Source: an uncultured Bacteroidales bacterium
GTDB taxonomy: Bacteria; Bacteroidota; Bacteroidia; Bacteroidales; CAIXZF01
Length of the DNA stretch: 64,000 nucleotides
Assembly: GCA_903923925.1 (NCBI GenBank)
Contig: CAIXZF010000035.1
Coordinates: 124,001-188,000, forward strand
Direction of reading: 5' to 3'
The notes under the pieces were generated by a model. That model made no database searches. It saw only the letters and a list, made by a program, of their open reading frames with translations, and was not told where the DNA came from. The position numbers were made by a program, and so were the translations under genes. Below, one piece after another: positions 15,042 to 24,403 of the stretch; the first letter of the stretch is position 1; each line of letters starts with the position of its first letter.

Positions 15042-15614
15042 ATGAGCTCAGGATATTTTGTAGAAACAGTTTTTGAGAATACTGATTACTCCTTAATAGG
15101 TTTAAATCCAGGAGAGTATGAGGATTGCACATTTGTAAATTGCAATCTTTTCAAAATTGATCTGTCTGCCTTTAAATTCTCTGCCTGTAATTTCAAAGCT
15201 TGCGATTTGAGTCTGGTTAAATTAATTAAAACTTCTTTCAGAGAAGTCAGATTTAATGATTGCAAATTAATGGGATTGCACTTCGATGATTGCACAGATC
15301 TCTTATTTTCAGTTTATTTTGAAGATTGTAACCTGAATCTATCATCTTTTTACAAAAGAAAATTAAAAAAATCAGTCTTTAAAAATTGCAGCCTCAGGGA
15401 ATCGGATTTTACAGAATCGGATTTAAGTAATTCGATAGTTGATAATTGCGATCTGTCAATGGCTATGTTTGAGAATACCATTCTGGAAAAAGCAGATCTA
15501 AGGACTTCATTTAATTATACAATTGATCCCGAGTTGAACAGGATAAAAAAAGCCAGATTTTCATCTGCCGGAATTATTGGACTGCTCAGTAAATATGATA
15601 TAGAGGTTGAATAG
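15042..15614 (+). CDS. Pentapeptide-repeat protein, Qnr-like length
   Basis: A 190-residue cytosolic protein made of pentapeptide repeats of the A(D/N)LXX class with central Phe/Leu: for instance FVNCNLFKIDLSAFKFSAC and the segment FKNCSLRESDFTESDLSNS. This should fold as a right-handed quadrilateral beta-helix. The end of the repeat array is followed by a short C-terminal segment (IIGLLSKYDIEVE) like the dimerising tail of Qnr and MfpA, and the length is close to Qnr (about 215). Those proteins mimic DNA and protect gyrase from quinolones or toxins. Whether this one does is not known; pentapeptide proteins have many roles. A hybrid histidine kinase follows 28 bases later. Confidence 0.82.
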   Translation: MSSGYFVETVFENTDYSLIGLNPGEYEDCTFVNCNLFKIDLSAFKFSACNFKACDLSLVKLIKTSFREVRFNDCKLMGLHFDDCTDLLFSVYFEDCNLNLSSFYKRKLKKSVFKNCSLRESDFTESDLSNSIVDNCDLSMAMFENTILEKADLRTSFNYTIDPELNRIKKARFSSAGIIGLLSKYDIEVE

Positions 15615-15642
15615 TATACGAATTTGGTAAATTGTTGAAATT

Positions 15643-17301
15643 ATGAATGATACAGATAAATCAAGAGAAGAAGTTATACAAGAGCTGCTTATATTGAGAA
15701 AGGAGCACGAATCCTTAAAAATTTTGTATAACGATGATATTGCTGCACTAAAATTAGCCGAAGAAGAACTCGAAGAAAATAAAGAAAAATATCGCGGTTT
15801 AAGTGAAGCAGCCTTTGAGTCTATTTTTATTTCAGAAAAGGGGCTTTGCATTGAACAAAACCAAACGGCAGAAAAGGTTTTTGGGTATACCAACCAGGAA
15901 GCAATTGGTAGATATGGCACTGAGTGGATTATTCCTGAAAACAGGGATATGGTGATGCAAAATATGCTTGACGGCTATGAGCAGCCCTATGAAGTTACTG
16001 CATTGCGAAAAGATGGTTCAAAATTTCCATGCATGCTTCGTGGAAAGATGATGCATTATAAGGGAAGAATTGTGCGCGTTACATCTTTAAGCGACATCAC
16101 AGATCGCAAAAGGGTAGAGGAAGAATTAATAATCGAAAAGGAGCATGCTGAGGAGAGCGATCGTTTGAAATCAGCTTTTCTGGCCAATATGAGCCATGAG
16201 ATCAGAACACCAATGAATGGGATTCTTGGTTTTGCTGGATTGTTGAAGCATCCAAAGTTAAGCGGAGAGGAACAAAAACAATATATCAGTATTATTGAAA
16301 ATAGCGGTCTTCGAATGTTGAATATTATTAATAATATTATTGATATTTCCAAAATTGAAGCTGGTTTAATGAAACTTGATATTAAAGACTCAAATATTAA
16401 TGATCAGCTGGAGTACTTGTTTGCTTTTTTTAAACCTGAAGTGGAAGGCAAAGGAATGAAAATTTCATACACTTGCAGCCTTTCAGGAATTGAGGCAAGA
16501 ATTTCTACGGATAGAGAAAAACTATATGCGATTTTAACAAATCTTATTAAAAATGCTATCAAATACAGTGATCATGGAGTAATTGAATTCGGATACAGAC
16601 TTAAAGAGTCTCAATCGGAAATCAATTTTACCAGAATTACTGAGCTTGAATTTTTTGTAAAAGATAATGGTATAGGTATTGCTACCGACAGACAAGCTGC
16701 AATCTTTGAGCGGTTTATCCAAGCTGATATTGCTGATACTCATGCATTCCAGGGAGCAGGACTTGGATTGTCCATTTCTAAAGCCTTTGTAGAAATGCTG
16801 GGAGGTAATATTCGTGTTGAAAGCGAGGACGGAAAAGGTTCTGTTTTCTATTTCACTATACCATACATACAAGGTAATACAGAAAATAACGAAATTGAAG
16901 TATCAACTCAGACTTTTAATGAAGTTAATAGTGTCAAAAACCTGAAGATTTTAATAGCAGAGGATGATGAAACTTCAGTATTATTCATGGTAAATGTATT
17001 GAAAGAGTATGGACGTGAGATCTTAACAGTGAATAATGGAATAGATGCAGTGGAAATGTACAGAAGAAATCCCGATATCGATTTGATCCTGATGGATATT
17101 AAAATGAACAATATGGATGGATATGAAGCAACTCGTCAAATCAGAAGTTTTGACAAGGATGTCGTTATTATTGCTCAAACTGCTCACGGCCTGAGTTCCG
17201 AAAAATCAAAAGCTGCTGATTCCGGATGCACAGATTACATTTCTAAACCATTGGACTTGATCGCCTTAGATGGTTTAGTTCAAAAATATTTCAAGAAATA
17301 A
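15643..17301 (+). CDS. Hybrid sensor histidine kinase (PAS-HisKA-HATPase-REC)
   Basis: A 552-residue soluble kinase with no transmembrane segment. The order is an N-terminal coiled coil (1-50), a PAS domain (about 50-155, ending SLSDITDRKRVEEEL), HisKA with phospho-acceptor His185 in NMSHEIRTPMNG, a HATPase domain (N box NLIKNAIKYS, G1 VKDNGIGI, G2 GAGLGLSISKAF) and a C-terminal receiver (about 425-552) with acidic pair EDDE and phospho-acceptor Asp in LILMDIKMNNMDG. It would sense a cytosolic signal by PAS and relay it to an unlinked phosphotransfer or response protein, since none is encoded nearby. It may be co-transcribed with the pentapeptide gene. Confidence 0.92.
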   Translation: MNDTDKSREEVIQELLILRKEHESLKILYNDDIAALKLAEEELEENKEKYRGLSEAAFESIFISEKGLCIEQNQTAEKVFGYTNQEAIGRYGTEWIIPENRDMVMQNMLDGYEQPYEVTALRKDGSKFPCMLRGKMMHYKGRIVRVTSLSDITDRKRVEEELIIEKEHAEESDRLKSAFLANMSHEIRTPMNGILGFAGLLKHPKLSGEEQKQYISIIENSGLRMLNIINNIIDISKIEAGLMKLDIKDSNINDQLEYLFAFFKPEVEGKGMKISYTCSLSGIEARISTDREKLYAILTNLIKNAIKYSDHGVIEFGYRLKESQSEINFTRITELEFFVKDNGIGIATDRQAAIFERFIQADIADTHAFQGAGLGLSISKAFVEMLGGNIRVESEDGKGSVFYFTIPYIQGNTENNEIEVSTQTFNEVNSVKNLKILIAEDDETSVLFMVNVLKEYGREILTVNNGIDAVEMYRRNPDIDLILMDIKMNNMDGYEATRQIRSFDKDVVIIAQTAHGLSSEKSKAADSGCTDYISKPLDLIALDGLVQKYFKK

Positions 17302-17377
17302 AAAGAGATATTCGGAGCTCCTGACCATAAGTAGTAACCTAATAGATTGATTCAAGACATTTTACATCTTTGTATCG

Positions 17378-17785
17378 ATGCTAGATAAACTAAAAAATGA
17401 ACTTTTTGATGTCATTTCAGCAAAGAGCCAGTTTACAGATGTTGGAGAGATTATTTACACAACTTTTTCTTTGAAGATACGGCTTATAATTTAATCGGCT
17501 TTACAAAAGATATCAATGTTCTTTATGCAGTTGTCCAGCAAGCTTATGTTACTATTACTTGTAATACAGATTTGAATCAATTAAAATCATGTTTGAATTC
17601 AAATGGTTTTCAAAATACTCGGAATAATGATTATTTCAATCCAGTTATAGGAATTATTTTAGAAGACTTAGCATGATGAAAATGTTTTGACTAGAAATGG
17701 AATTCTATATTTTATCGACACAGTTTTTTATATTACTGAAGATTTTTGGTCCCAAAGTCGAATTTATTATGGAACTCCAACTTAG
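17378..17785 (+). pseudogene. Frameshifted remnant of a polyvalent-protein-type kinase (Kinase-PolyVal-like)
   Basis: The 569 bases between the hybrid kinase and tauE have no intact ORF, but three reading-frame pieces join into one protein. From ATG 17378 the frame reads MLDKLKNELFDVIS up to about 17458; the next frame reads FFEDTAYNLIGFTKD and continues to GIILEDL near 17673; one extra base there shifts to HDENVLTRNGILYFIDTVFY and on to a stop at 17783. DLHDENVL followed by LYFIDTVF resembles the catalytic-loop and DFG-like region of the kinase family found in polyvalent proteins of phages and conjugative elements. Two single-base shifts leave it inactive, and the N-terminal lobe is missing. 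No other mobile-element gene is present. Nothing is visible in the bases either side (17302-17377, 17786-17870). Confidence 0.6.
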
Positions 17786-17870
17786 CATCGGCAGATCAGG
17801 TGTGTAAGCTTTAACTAAAACTTAAGAAGGGAAGAAAGAACGAAAAGCATATGTGTTCAATTTAAATAAT

Positions 17871-18671
17871 TTACACATCAGAAATTGACTTCATCATCTG
17901 AAAAACAGAAGCCTTAAAGTCGTAAAAACCAAAGGTTTGGATAACAGTAACAATTACAAATACCACCAATAGCCATCTTATAAAATTAACTCCCCAGTGA
18001 ATTGCATATTTTGTGGCAAGCCATGCACCGGCAATATTTCCAATCGCATGAATTAACCCATATTTGTAGTTCACCTGACCATGCCACATAAAGATAAGCA
18101 GCGTAAAAGGCACATAAAGGAGTACTACCCAAACCTTTACAGCATTAGCCCGAATAAGATCAAATCCTGCCCCTAACACTGCAGCAGCTATCAGATAATA
18201 TCCAACACCAACATAGATCAATCCGCCATAAATCCCGATCAGAAAGAAAACGAACAACAACATGAATGTTGGCTTTTGGTTTATCAGATTTTCTTTCCCT
18301 TTCAACCATCTTGCTGGTTTGTAGATTACAAAAAACAACATTATTATCATGGAAATAGCCAGGATAATCTCAAATGCCCTTGCATTAATATCAATTGCTA
18401 TCCAGGTTCCGATAATGGATCCGATAACGGTTGGTATTCCAAGAATTGTAGCCTTGTGTAAATCGAGTGCCTTTTGCTTTCTGAATCCAAAGGAACTTGT
18501 AAGTGTCTGGAATACAACAGCTACCCTGTTTGTTCCATTAGCAACTGCAGGCGGTAAACCAAGAAACATGAACAAGGAAAGTGAAATAATTGTTCCTCCT
18601 CCTGCAAGAGTATTGATAAATCCGACGAAAAGGCCGGAAATAATTAAAGCTGTAATTATTATCCAGGACAT
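17871..18671 (-). CDS. TauE/SafE family (DUF81) membrane permease
   Basis: A 266-residue inner-membrane protein with about eight hydrophobic segments, opening with GLFVGFINTLAGGGTIISL, the glycine-rich TauE/SafE motif, and its internal repeat near IYGGLIYVGVGYYLIAAA. Members export or import sulfite, sulfonates or other small organic anions. The start is 3 bases downstream of the stop of the amino-acid permease gene, so it is the last gene of the suf-dxs-permease run. Being at the end of a cysteine-desulfurase operon makes a sulfur-compound substrate attractive but unproven. Confidence 0.85.
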   Translation of the reverse strand: MSWIIITALIISGLFVGFINTLAGGGTIISLSLFMFLGLPPAVANGTNRVAVVFQTLTSSFGFRKQKALDLHKATILGIPTVIGSIIGTWIAIDINARAFEIILAISMIIMLFFVIYKPARWLKGKENLINQKPTFMLLFVFFLIGIYGGLIYVGVGYYLIAAAVLGAGFDLIRANAVKVWVVLLYVPFTLLIFMWHGQVNYKYGLIHAIGNIAGAWLATKYAIHWGVNFIRWLLVVFVIVTVIQTFGFYDFKASVFQMMKSISDV

Positions 18672-18674
18672 TGC

Positions 18675-20405
18675 TTAGTTATTCGACTTGACTTTGCTTA
18701 ATGTCCTTAATCGTGAATGTTTATATCCATAAGTAAAATACAGCAATAGTCCAACAATCAGCCAGATCAGAAATCTAAGCCAGTTCGTTACTCCAAGTTC
18801 CGACATCAGGTAAAGGTTTGTCAGAAGACCAAGAACAGGAATTAGCGACAATTGTTTAACGATGCTCAACGTAGTTAAGCCAATGCTTACAATTATAAAT
18901 ATCATTGAAGGCCAGTTGTGGTGCCAGTTTCCTTTCACAAACAGGCTGCCAAGGCCTTCAGGATACCAGATCCATAAAATAAGCAGTATGCAAATCCAGA
19001 TGATGGGCAGCCATTTCCTGCTATCATAGAAAGGCACCCTGAACCCTTTTTTTCTGGTAGAAGTATCCTGATCTTTTTTAATAATGAGGACCCCGCCTGA
19101 AACAAGAACAAAAGCAAAGAGTGTTCCTATACTAGTAAGGTCTGTTACTTCAGTAAGGTTTAGAAATAATGCCGGAACAGCTACGAAAATTCCGGTGATT
19201 ATGGTTGCAAACCATGGCGTTTTGTATTTAGGATGAATGCTTGAGAATATCTTTGGTAGCAGACCATCGCGGCTCATACTCATCCATATTCTTGGCTGGC
19301 CAATCTGAAATACCAGCAGTACGCTCGCCATTGCAATTACAGCACTAAATGCAATAAGTCCCGAAAATTTTAGAAGATGTACTCTTTCAAAAACGTAGGA
19401 AAGCGGGTCTCCAACACTTAACTCTTTATAACTAACCATTCCAGTTAACACCAGGCTTATAACTATGTAAAGTACTGAAGTTATTGCCAGAGAGAGCATC
19501 ATTGCTTTTGGAAGGTCTTTTTGTGGATTATTGCATTCTTCAGCAGTGGTTGAAATGGCATCAAAACCGATATAGGCAAAGAATACTCCAGCCACTCCTT
19601 TCAGAACACCGGGAAGTCCGTTTGGAGCAAAAGGTGACCAGTTGCCCGGATTTACATAAAAAACCCCTACACCGATAAATGCCATCAGGATAATGAGCTT
19701 CAGCAAAACCATAATATTTCCGGCAACTTTCGACTCATGAATCCCAACATACACCAGTGATGAAATAAACATCACGATGCCAAAGGCAGGGAGGTCAAAA
19801 ATTATGTGAAATCCAAATATTTGTGGTGCTGAGGTCCAAGCCAGGTAAGCTTCCCGGATATTGTAAGCTAGATTTTCAACGGAGGTTCCATGTGCAATCT
19901 GAATAATGGCTTCCTTGTAACCTCTGGATGCAGAAAGAAAATCAACAGTAAGGAATTCCGGAACTTTTAACCCTATTCCTGATAAAAGTGAAGTGAAATA
20001 TTCGGACCATGAAATTGCTACTGCCACATTCCCGACAGCGTATTCCATGATAAGATCCCAACCAATAATCCAGGCAATTAACTCTCCAAAACTAGCATAG
20101 GCATAAGTGTAAGCGCTGCCACTAATGGGTATGGCAGAAGAAAATTCCGCATAACATAAGGCGGAAAATCCACAGGCTACAGCAGTAAAGATAAATAAAA
20201 GGCTTACTGCCGGACCTCCGGCTTCAGCTGCTGTCCCTATTGTGCTGAAAATTCCTGCTCCAATTATTGCAGCAATTCCAAGAGCTGTAAGATCACGTAC
20301 ACTTAGGTTTCTCTTCAAAGAATGACCGGTTTTCCCAGGTTCATCAGCATGCGCAAGTATCGAATCGATAGTCTTTTTTCTGAATAGGTCGGACCGGAAC
20401 ATCAT
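18675..20405 (-). CDS. APC-family amino acid permease (cationic amino acid transporter type)
   Basis: A 576-residue inner-membrane transporter with about 13-14 hydrophobic segments. The TM1 motif is ALGIAAIIGAGIFSTIG, the substrate-binding GAGIF of the APC superfamily; TM6 region has FFAYIGFDAISTTAEE, typical of the CAT/YfnA subgroup. The N-terminal segment with LKRNLSVRDL precedes TM1, also typical of that group. It probably imports an amino acid by proton symport; specificity cannot be read from the sequence. It starts 13 bases after dxs and ends 3 bases before tauE, so the three are likely co-transcribed. Either of two adjacent ATG codons may be the start. Confidence 0.88.
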   Translation of the reverse strand: MMFRSDLFRKKTIDSILAHADEPGKTGHSLKRNLSVRDLTALGIAAIIGAGIFSTIGTAAEAGGPAVSLLFIFTAVACGFSALCYAEFSSAIPISGSAYTYAYASFGELIAWIIGWDLIMEYAVGNVAVAISWSEYFTSLLSGIGLKVPEFLTVDFLSASRGYKEAIIQIAHGTSVENLAYNIREAYLAWTSAPQIFGFHIIFDLPAFGIVMFISSLVYVGIHESKVAGNIMVLLKLIILMAFIGVGVFYVNPGNWSPFAPNGLPGVLKGVAGVFFAYIGFDAISTTAEECNNPQKDLPKAMMLSLAITSVLYIVISLVLTGMVSYKELSVGDPLSYVFERVHLLKFSGLIAFSAVIAMASVLLVFQIGQPRIWMSMSRDGLLPKIFSSIHPKYKTPWFATIITGIFVAVPALFLNLTEVTDLTSIGTLFAFVLVSGGVLIIKKDQDTSTRKKGFRVPFYDSRKWLPIIWICILLILWIWYPEGLGSLFVKGNWHHNWPSMIFIIVSIGLTTLSIVKQLSLIPVLGLLTNLYLMSELGVTNWLRFLIWLIVGLLLYFTYGYKHSRLRTLSKVKSNN

Positions 20406-20418
20406 AGGCTCTAGGTTT

Positions 20419-22323
20419 TCAATTTGTTTTCATCATCACTTTAACTGCATTAATTATCCCGTTCACATCATATCCGCATAGTTCATGTAATTCCTCCTGA
20501 GTTCCTTGTTCGATAAATTCATCTGGAATGCCCAGCCTTTTGATTTTTGAACTGTAATTATTATCGGACATGAATTCTAATAATGCACTGCCCAGTCCTC
20601 CAATAATGGTTCCGTCCTCAATTGTAATTATTTTGTTAAACTTTTTAAATATTGTGTGAAGTAGTTCTTTATCAATGGGTTTAAGATAACGCATGTCAAA
20701 ATGTGCACAACTGATATTCAATTTTGAAAGTTGAATAACTGCTTTCTCAGCATAGATGCCTGTAGTTCCCAAAGTAACCAATGCAATTTGAGTCCCCTCA
20801 CAAAGCTGTCTTCCTTTTCCAACGGGTATTTCAATGAATTCCTGTTTCCAGTTCGGTGTAACACCTCTTCCCTTAGGATATCTGATGGCAAATGGCCCTT
20901 TACCCGGAAGCTGGGCCGTGTACATCATATTTCTTAATTCCAGCTCATTCTCTGGCGCAGCAATTGTCAGGTTAGGTATACTTCTCAAATAGGCAAGGTC
21001 GAATGCTCCGTGATGTGTGGGGCCATCTTCCCCAACCAAACCACCACGGTCGAGACAAAGCACTACATGTAATTTCTGAAGAGCTACGTCGTGTATAACC
21101 TGATCGAAGGCTCGTTGCATAAAGGAGGAATAGATGTTGCAGAAAGGGATCATGCCAGAGGCTGCCAACCCTGCTGAGAAAGTTACTGCATGCTGTTCAG
21201 CTATCCCCACATCAAAAGCCCTTTCAGGCATTTTGTTCATCATCAGATTCAATGAGCACCCCGAAGGCATTGCTGGTGTAATTCCAACAACTTTATTGTT
21301 ACGTTCTGCTAATTCAATAATGGTTCTGCCAAATACATTCTGATATTTTGGAGCAGTACTCTGGCATGGATCTACCAGAATTTCTCCTGTACTCTTGTCG
21401 AAAAGTCCGGGAGCATGGTATTTTACCTGATCCTTTTCTGCTGCCGCATACCCTTTACCTTTTGTAGTAAGTACATGCAGGAGTTTTGGCCCCGGGATAT
21501 TCTTTAAATCACTCATCAATTTAGTCAACCTTACAACATCATGCCCGTCAACAGGTCCAAAATACCGAAAATTGAAAGATTCAAAGAGATTGCTTTTTTT
21601 AAGAATAGTAGTTTTCAGTGCGTTCCCGATTTGTTTCACTACTGCACGCGAGTTAGCACCATACCTAGTATTACCGCCCATCAGAAACCAGATTTTATCA
21701 CGAATCCGGTTATACGTTTTTGAAGTGGTAATATCAGTTAGATATTCTTTAATCGCCCCTACATTTTTATCAATAGCAATGCCGTTATCATTCAGAATAA
21801 CAAGGAGATCAGCCTTGGAAACACCAGCATTGTTCATTGCCTCCATGGCCATACCCCCGGTCATTGCCCCGTCGCCGATTATTGCAACATGATGCCGTGA
21901 GCGGATATTTAAAAGCCGGGCAGCCTCAGCCATTCCAAGAGCGGCTGATATTGATGTGGATGAGTGACCTACCCCAAAGGAATCATATTCACTCTCACTC
22001 ATCTTCGGGAATCCACTGATTCCTTTTAAAGTGCGGTTTGTATAAAATAGATCTCTTCTTCCGGTAATAATTTTGTGCGCATATGCCTGATGACCAACAT
22101 CCCAGATAAGTTTATCATCCGGTGTGTTAAAAACGTAATGTAACGCAACCGCAAGCTCTATAGTACCAAGACTTGCTCCAAGATGACCTGGATTTGCTGA
22201 AATAACATCAAGGATGAATTGCCTGATTTCATCGCAAAGTTGAATGAGCTCCTCTTCCGATAATTTCTTTACATCATCCGGCGAATTTATTCCTGAAAGT
22301 ATTTTTCCAGCCCCTGGTGACAT
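20419..22323 (-). CDS. dxs: 1-deoxy-D-xylulose-5-phosphate synthase
   Basis: Thiamine-diphosphate enzyme that condenses pyruvate and glyceraldehyde-3-phosphate, the first step of the MEP isoprenoid pathway and a source of thiamine and pyridoxal precursors. It has 634 residues, full length. Visible motifs: PGHLGASLGTIELAVALH (about 45-62), the ThDP-binding GDGAMTGG (150-157) with downstream NDN, DGHDV in the middle, and the second-domain DRGGLVGEDGPTHHG. The C-terminal transketolase domain is complete. It lies 25 bases after the sufT-like gene. The MEP enzymes IspG and IspH are Fe-S proteins, which gives this link to the suf genes a simple logic. Confidence 0.95.
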   Translation of the reverse strand: MSPGAGKILSGINSPDDVKKLSEEELIQLCDEIRQFILDVISANPGHLGASLGTIELAVALHYVFNTPDDKLIWDVGHQAYAHKIITGRRDLFYTNRTLKGISGFPKMSESEYDSFGVGHSSTSISAALGMAEAARLLNIRSRHHVAIIGDGAMTGGMAMEAMNNAGVSKADLLVILNDNGIAIDKNVGAIKEYLTDITTSKTYNRIRDKIWFLMGGNTRYGANSRAVVKQIGNALKTTILKKSNLFESFNFRYFGPVDGHDVVRLTKLMSDLKNIPGPKLLHVLTTKGKGYAAAEKDQVKYHAPGLFDKSTGEILVDPCQSTAPKYQNVFGRTIIELAERNNKVVGITPAMPSGCSLNLMMNKMPERAFDVGIAEQHAVTFSAGLAASGMIPFCNIYSSFMQRAFDQVIHDVALQKLHVVLCLDRGGLVGEDGPTHHGAFDLAYLRSIPNLTIAAPENELELRNMMYTAQLPGKGPFAIRYPKGRGVTPNWKQEFIEIPVGKGRQLCEGTQIALVTLGTTGIYAEKAVIQLSKLNISCAHFDMRYLKPIDKELLHTIFKKFNKIITIEDGTIIGGLGSALLEFMSDNNYSSKIKRLGIPDEFIEQGTQEELHELCGYDVNGIINAVKVMMKTN

Positions 22324-22348
22324 TTATCCCTTTCGTTTTGAAAATCAG

Positions 22349-22669
22349 TTAAAGCATCCCCAGATCGAGTTTTGCTGCATCAGTCATTAAATCCATAGTC
22401 CATGGTGGGTCAAGAACGACTTCTACAGTTGCATTCCTTACACCGTCAACCATTTTAATCCTATCTCTGACTTCAACCGGTAAGGATTCTGCAACCGGAC
22501 AATTAGGAGCTGTTAATGTCATTCTTACATGAACTGCTTGATTATCATTGATAATGATATCGTAAATTAACCCCAGATCATATATATTTACTGGAATCTC
22601 AGGATCATAAATGGATTTTATTGCCTCAGTGACCCTTGATTCCAGTAGTCGTTTCTCTTCTAACTCCAT
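22349..22669 (-). CDS. MIP18/DUF59 Fe-S assembly protein (SufT-like)
   Basis: A 106-residue DUF59 protein (MIP18 family) with the hallmark YDPEIPVNIYDLGLIYDI near residues 21-38 and the conserved cysteine in LTAPNCPVAESLP. Family members (SufT, PaaD-like) help maturation of Fe-S proteins rather than building the scaffold. It starts 2 bases after the sufE stop codon and precedes dxs, so it is an integral member of the suf operon. SufT in other bacteria often carries an extra N-terminal domain; this is the short form. Confidence 0.88.
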   Translation of the reverse strand: MELEEKRLLESRVTEAIKSIYDPEIPVNIYDLGLIYDIIINDNQAVHVRMTLTAPNCPVAESLPVEVRDRIKMVDGVRNATVEVVLDPPWTMDLMTDAAKLDLGML

Positions 22670-22671
22670 AA

Positions 22672-23100
22672 TTAATTTTCTCCGTTCTTCGTTTTAATAA
22701 CTAAAGCGTACAGCTTCATTTGTTTGATCATTGAAGTAAGGCCATTTGATCTGGTCGGAGAAAGATGTTCTTTTAATCCTATTCTATCAATAAACTCTAA
22801 CTTCGAATCAAGGATTTCATCCGGAGTCTGACCTGATAATACCCTGATCAGCAGATTAATAATCCCTTTCGTAATCACAGCATCACTATCTGCATAGAAA
22901 AAGACTTTACCCTCTTCAAAGCCGGCGTGAAGCCATACCCTCGACTGACATCCAGGAATAAGATTATTATCTATCTTAAACTTGTCCTCAATCTTTGGAA
23001 GGTCTTTACCCATTTCAATAATATGGTTGTATTTATCCATCCAGTCATCGAAAACCATAAATTCCCCAACAATCTGTTCCTCTAAATCCCGGATACTCAT
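22672..23100 (-). CDS. sufE: SufE sulfur acceptor for cysteine desulfurase
   Basis: Takes persulfide sulfur from SufS and passes it to the SufBCD scaffold. It has 142 residues with the acceptor cysteine Cys51 in LIPGCQSRVWL, the family signature, and the C-terminal segment GLKEHLSPTRSNG. It follows sufS after an 81-base gap that contains a -7-like box at 23146-23153, so sufE, the sufT-like gene and dxs may also have an internal promoter. Confidence 0.94.
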   Translation of the reverse strand: MSIRDLEEQIVGEFMVFDDWMDKYNHIIEMGKDLPKIEDKFKIDNNLIPGCQSRVWLHAGFEEGKVFFYADSDAVITKGIINLLIRVLSGQTPDEILDSKLEFIDRIGLKEHLSPTRSNGLTSMIKQMKLYALVIKTKNGEN

Positions 23101-23145
23101 AAACGTTAAATCAAAAAATTAGTATCAGCCTCTGTATAACCTTTA

Positions 23146-23153
23146 CAAAAATA
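23146..23153 (-). promoter_or_regulatory. Possible internal -7 box (TATTTTTG) before sufE
   Basis: On the minus strand this reads TATTTTTG, an exact TANNTTTG match, in the 81-base sufS-sufE gap, the longest gap in the suf run. No -33 element is evident. A start near 23140 would give a 40-base leader for sufE. Confidence 0.35.
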
Positions 23154-23181
23154 GAATACTTTGAAGAAATTCCCGATTTCT

Positions 23182-24402
23182 TTAGCTAAACATTTTTATT
23201 GTTCTCAACAAGCTGTTATAAAGTATGTCAATTTCTGTCTTGGTATTATATAATGCAAAAGATGCTCTCATTGTTCCCTGAATGCCATATCTATCCATAA
23301 GTGGTTGAGCACAATGATTCCCTGTTCTTATCGCTATTCCCAGCTGATCAAGGATAGTACCAATATCATATGGATGAATTGTTTCGTGAATAAAGGAAAT
23401 TACTGCTGCTTTGTTATCTGAATTACCGATAATTCGTATTCCGTTAATCCTCTTAAGTTCTTCTGTTGCATAGGTTAGCAGCTCATGCTCATGTTTTGCA
23501 ATTTCCTTCATTCCTATACTCAAAATATAATTTATCGCTTTTTCAAGTCCAATAGCATCACCAACGTTGGGTGTTCCTGCTTCAAATTTGAAAGGTAATT
23601 CATTATATGTTGTGCGGACAAAGCTTACATCCTGAATCATTTCGCCACCACCCTGGTAAGGTGGCATCTCCTCAAGCCATTTTTCTTTGCCATACAGAAT
23701 TCCAATACCCATTGGTGCATACATTTTGTGTCCTGAAAAACAATAAAAATCTGCATCCAGATCTCTAACATCTACCTGCTGATGGGAGATTGCCTGAGCA
23801 CCGTCAACAAGTACAGGAATATTCCTGCTATGCGCTGTTGCTATCATTTCCTTTACCGGAACAATGGTTCCCAAAGCATTCGAAACATGTGTTATCGCAA
23901 CAATTTTTGTTTTCTCATTTAACAGCTTCAGGTAGGAATCTGTCTCAATATCGCCTTTATCACTCACAGGAATTACCTTCAATAGTGCACCTCTTTCCTC
24001 ACAAGCCATTTGCCATGGTACAATATTGGAATGGTGTTCCATCCATGAGATCAACACCTCATCTCCGGGTTTAAGAAATTTCTTACCGAATGAAGTTGCT
24101 ATCAGGTTAATAGATTCAGTAGTGCCGCGGGTAAAAATTATTTCATGCCTGTGTTCTGCATTGATGAATTTCCTTACGGTATCCCTCACAGATTCATAGG
24201 CATTTGTTGCTTTCTGACTCAGGAAATGAACACCTCTGTGGATATTGCTGTTGTACGTGTTGTAGTAATCAGATATAGAGCCGATTACATCATTAGGTTT
24301 TTGAGTTGTGGCTGCATTGTCGAAATAAACCAGAGGCTTTCCATGAACCTGCTGATTAAGAATTGGGAAGTCGACACGGAGTTTTTGTACATCAAATATC
24401 AT
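23182..24402 (-). CDS. sufS: Cysteine desulfurase SufS
   Basis: PLP enzyme releasing sulfur from L-cysteine as enzyme-bound persulfide for Fe-S cluster assembly. It has 406 residues. Residues seen: PLP-binding Lys226 in FSGHKMYAP, PLP-contacting His in MEHHSN (121-126), and catalytic Cys364 in RTGNHCAQPL, the RxGxHCA motif of group II desulfurases that work with SufE. The start is 1 base after the sufD stop, so translation is coupled. Confidence 0.95.
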   Translation of the reverse strand: MIFDVQKLRVDFPILNQQVHGKPLVYFDNAATTQKPNDVIGSISDYYNTYNSNIHRGVHFLSQKATNAYESVRDTVRKFINAEHRHEIIFTRGTTESINLIATSFGKKFLKPGDEVLISWMEHHSNIVPWQMACEERGALLKVIPVSDKGDIETDSYLKLLNEKTKIVAITHVSNALGTIVPVKEMIATAHSRNIPVLVDGAQAISHQQVDVRDLDADFYCFSGHKMYAPMGIGILYGKEKWLEEMPPYQGGGEMIQDVSFVRTTYNELPFKFEAGTPNVGDAIGLEKAINYILSIGMKEIAKHEHELLTYATEELKRINGIRIIGNSDNKAAVISFIHETIHPYDIGTILDQLGIAIRTGNHCAQPLMDRYGIQGTMRASFALYNTKTEIDILYNSLLRTIKMFS

Positions 24403-24403
24403 C

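Noticed and set aside
17302-17870. Complete mobile element in the gap after the hybrid kinase
   Set aside because: No transposase, integrase, terminal inverted repeats or target duplication was seen; only the kinase-like remnant remains.
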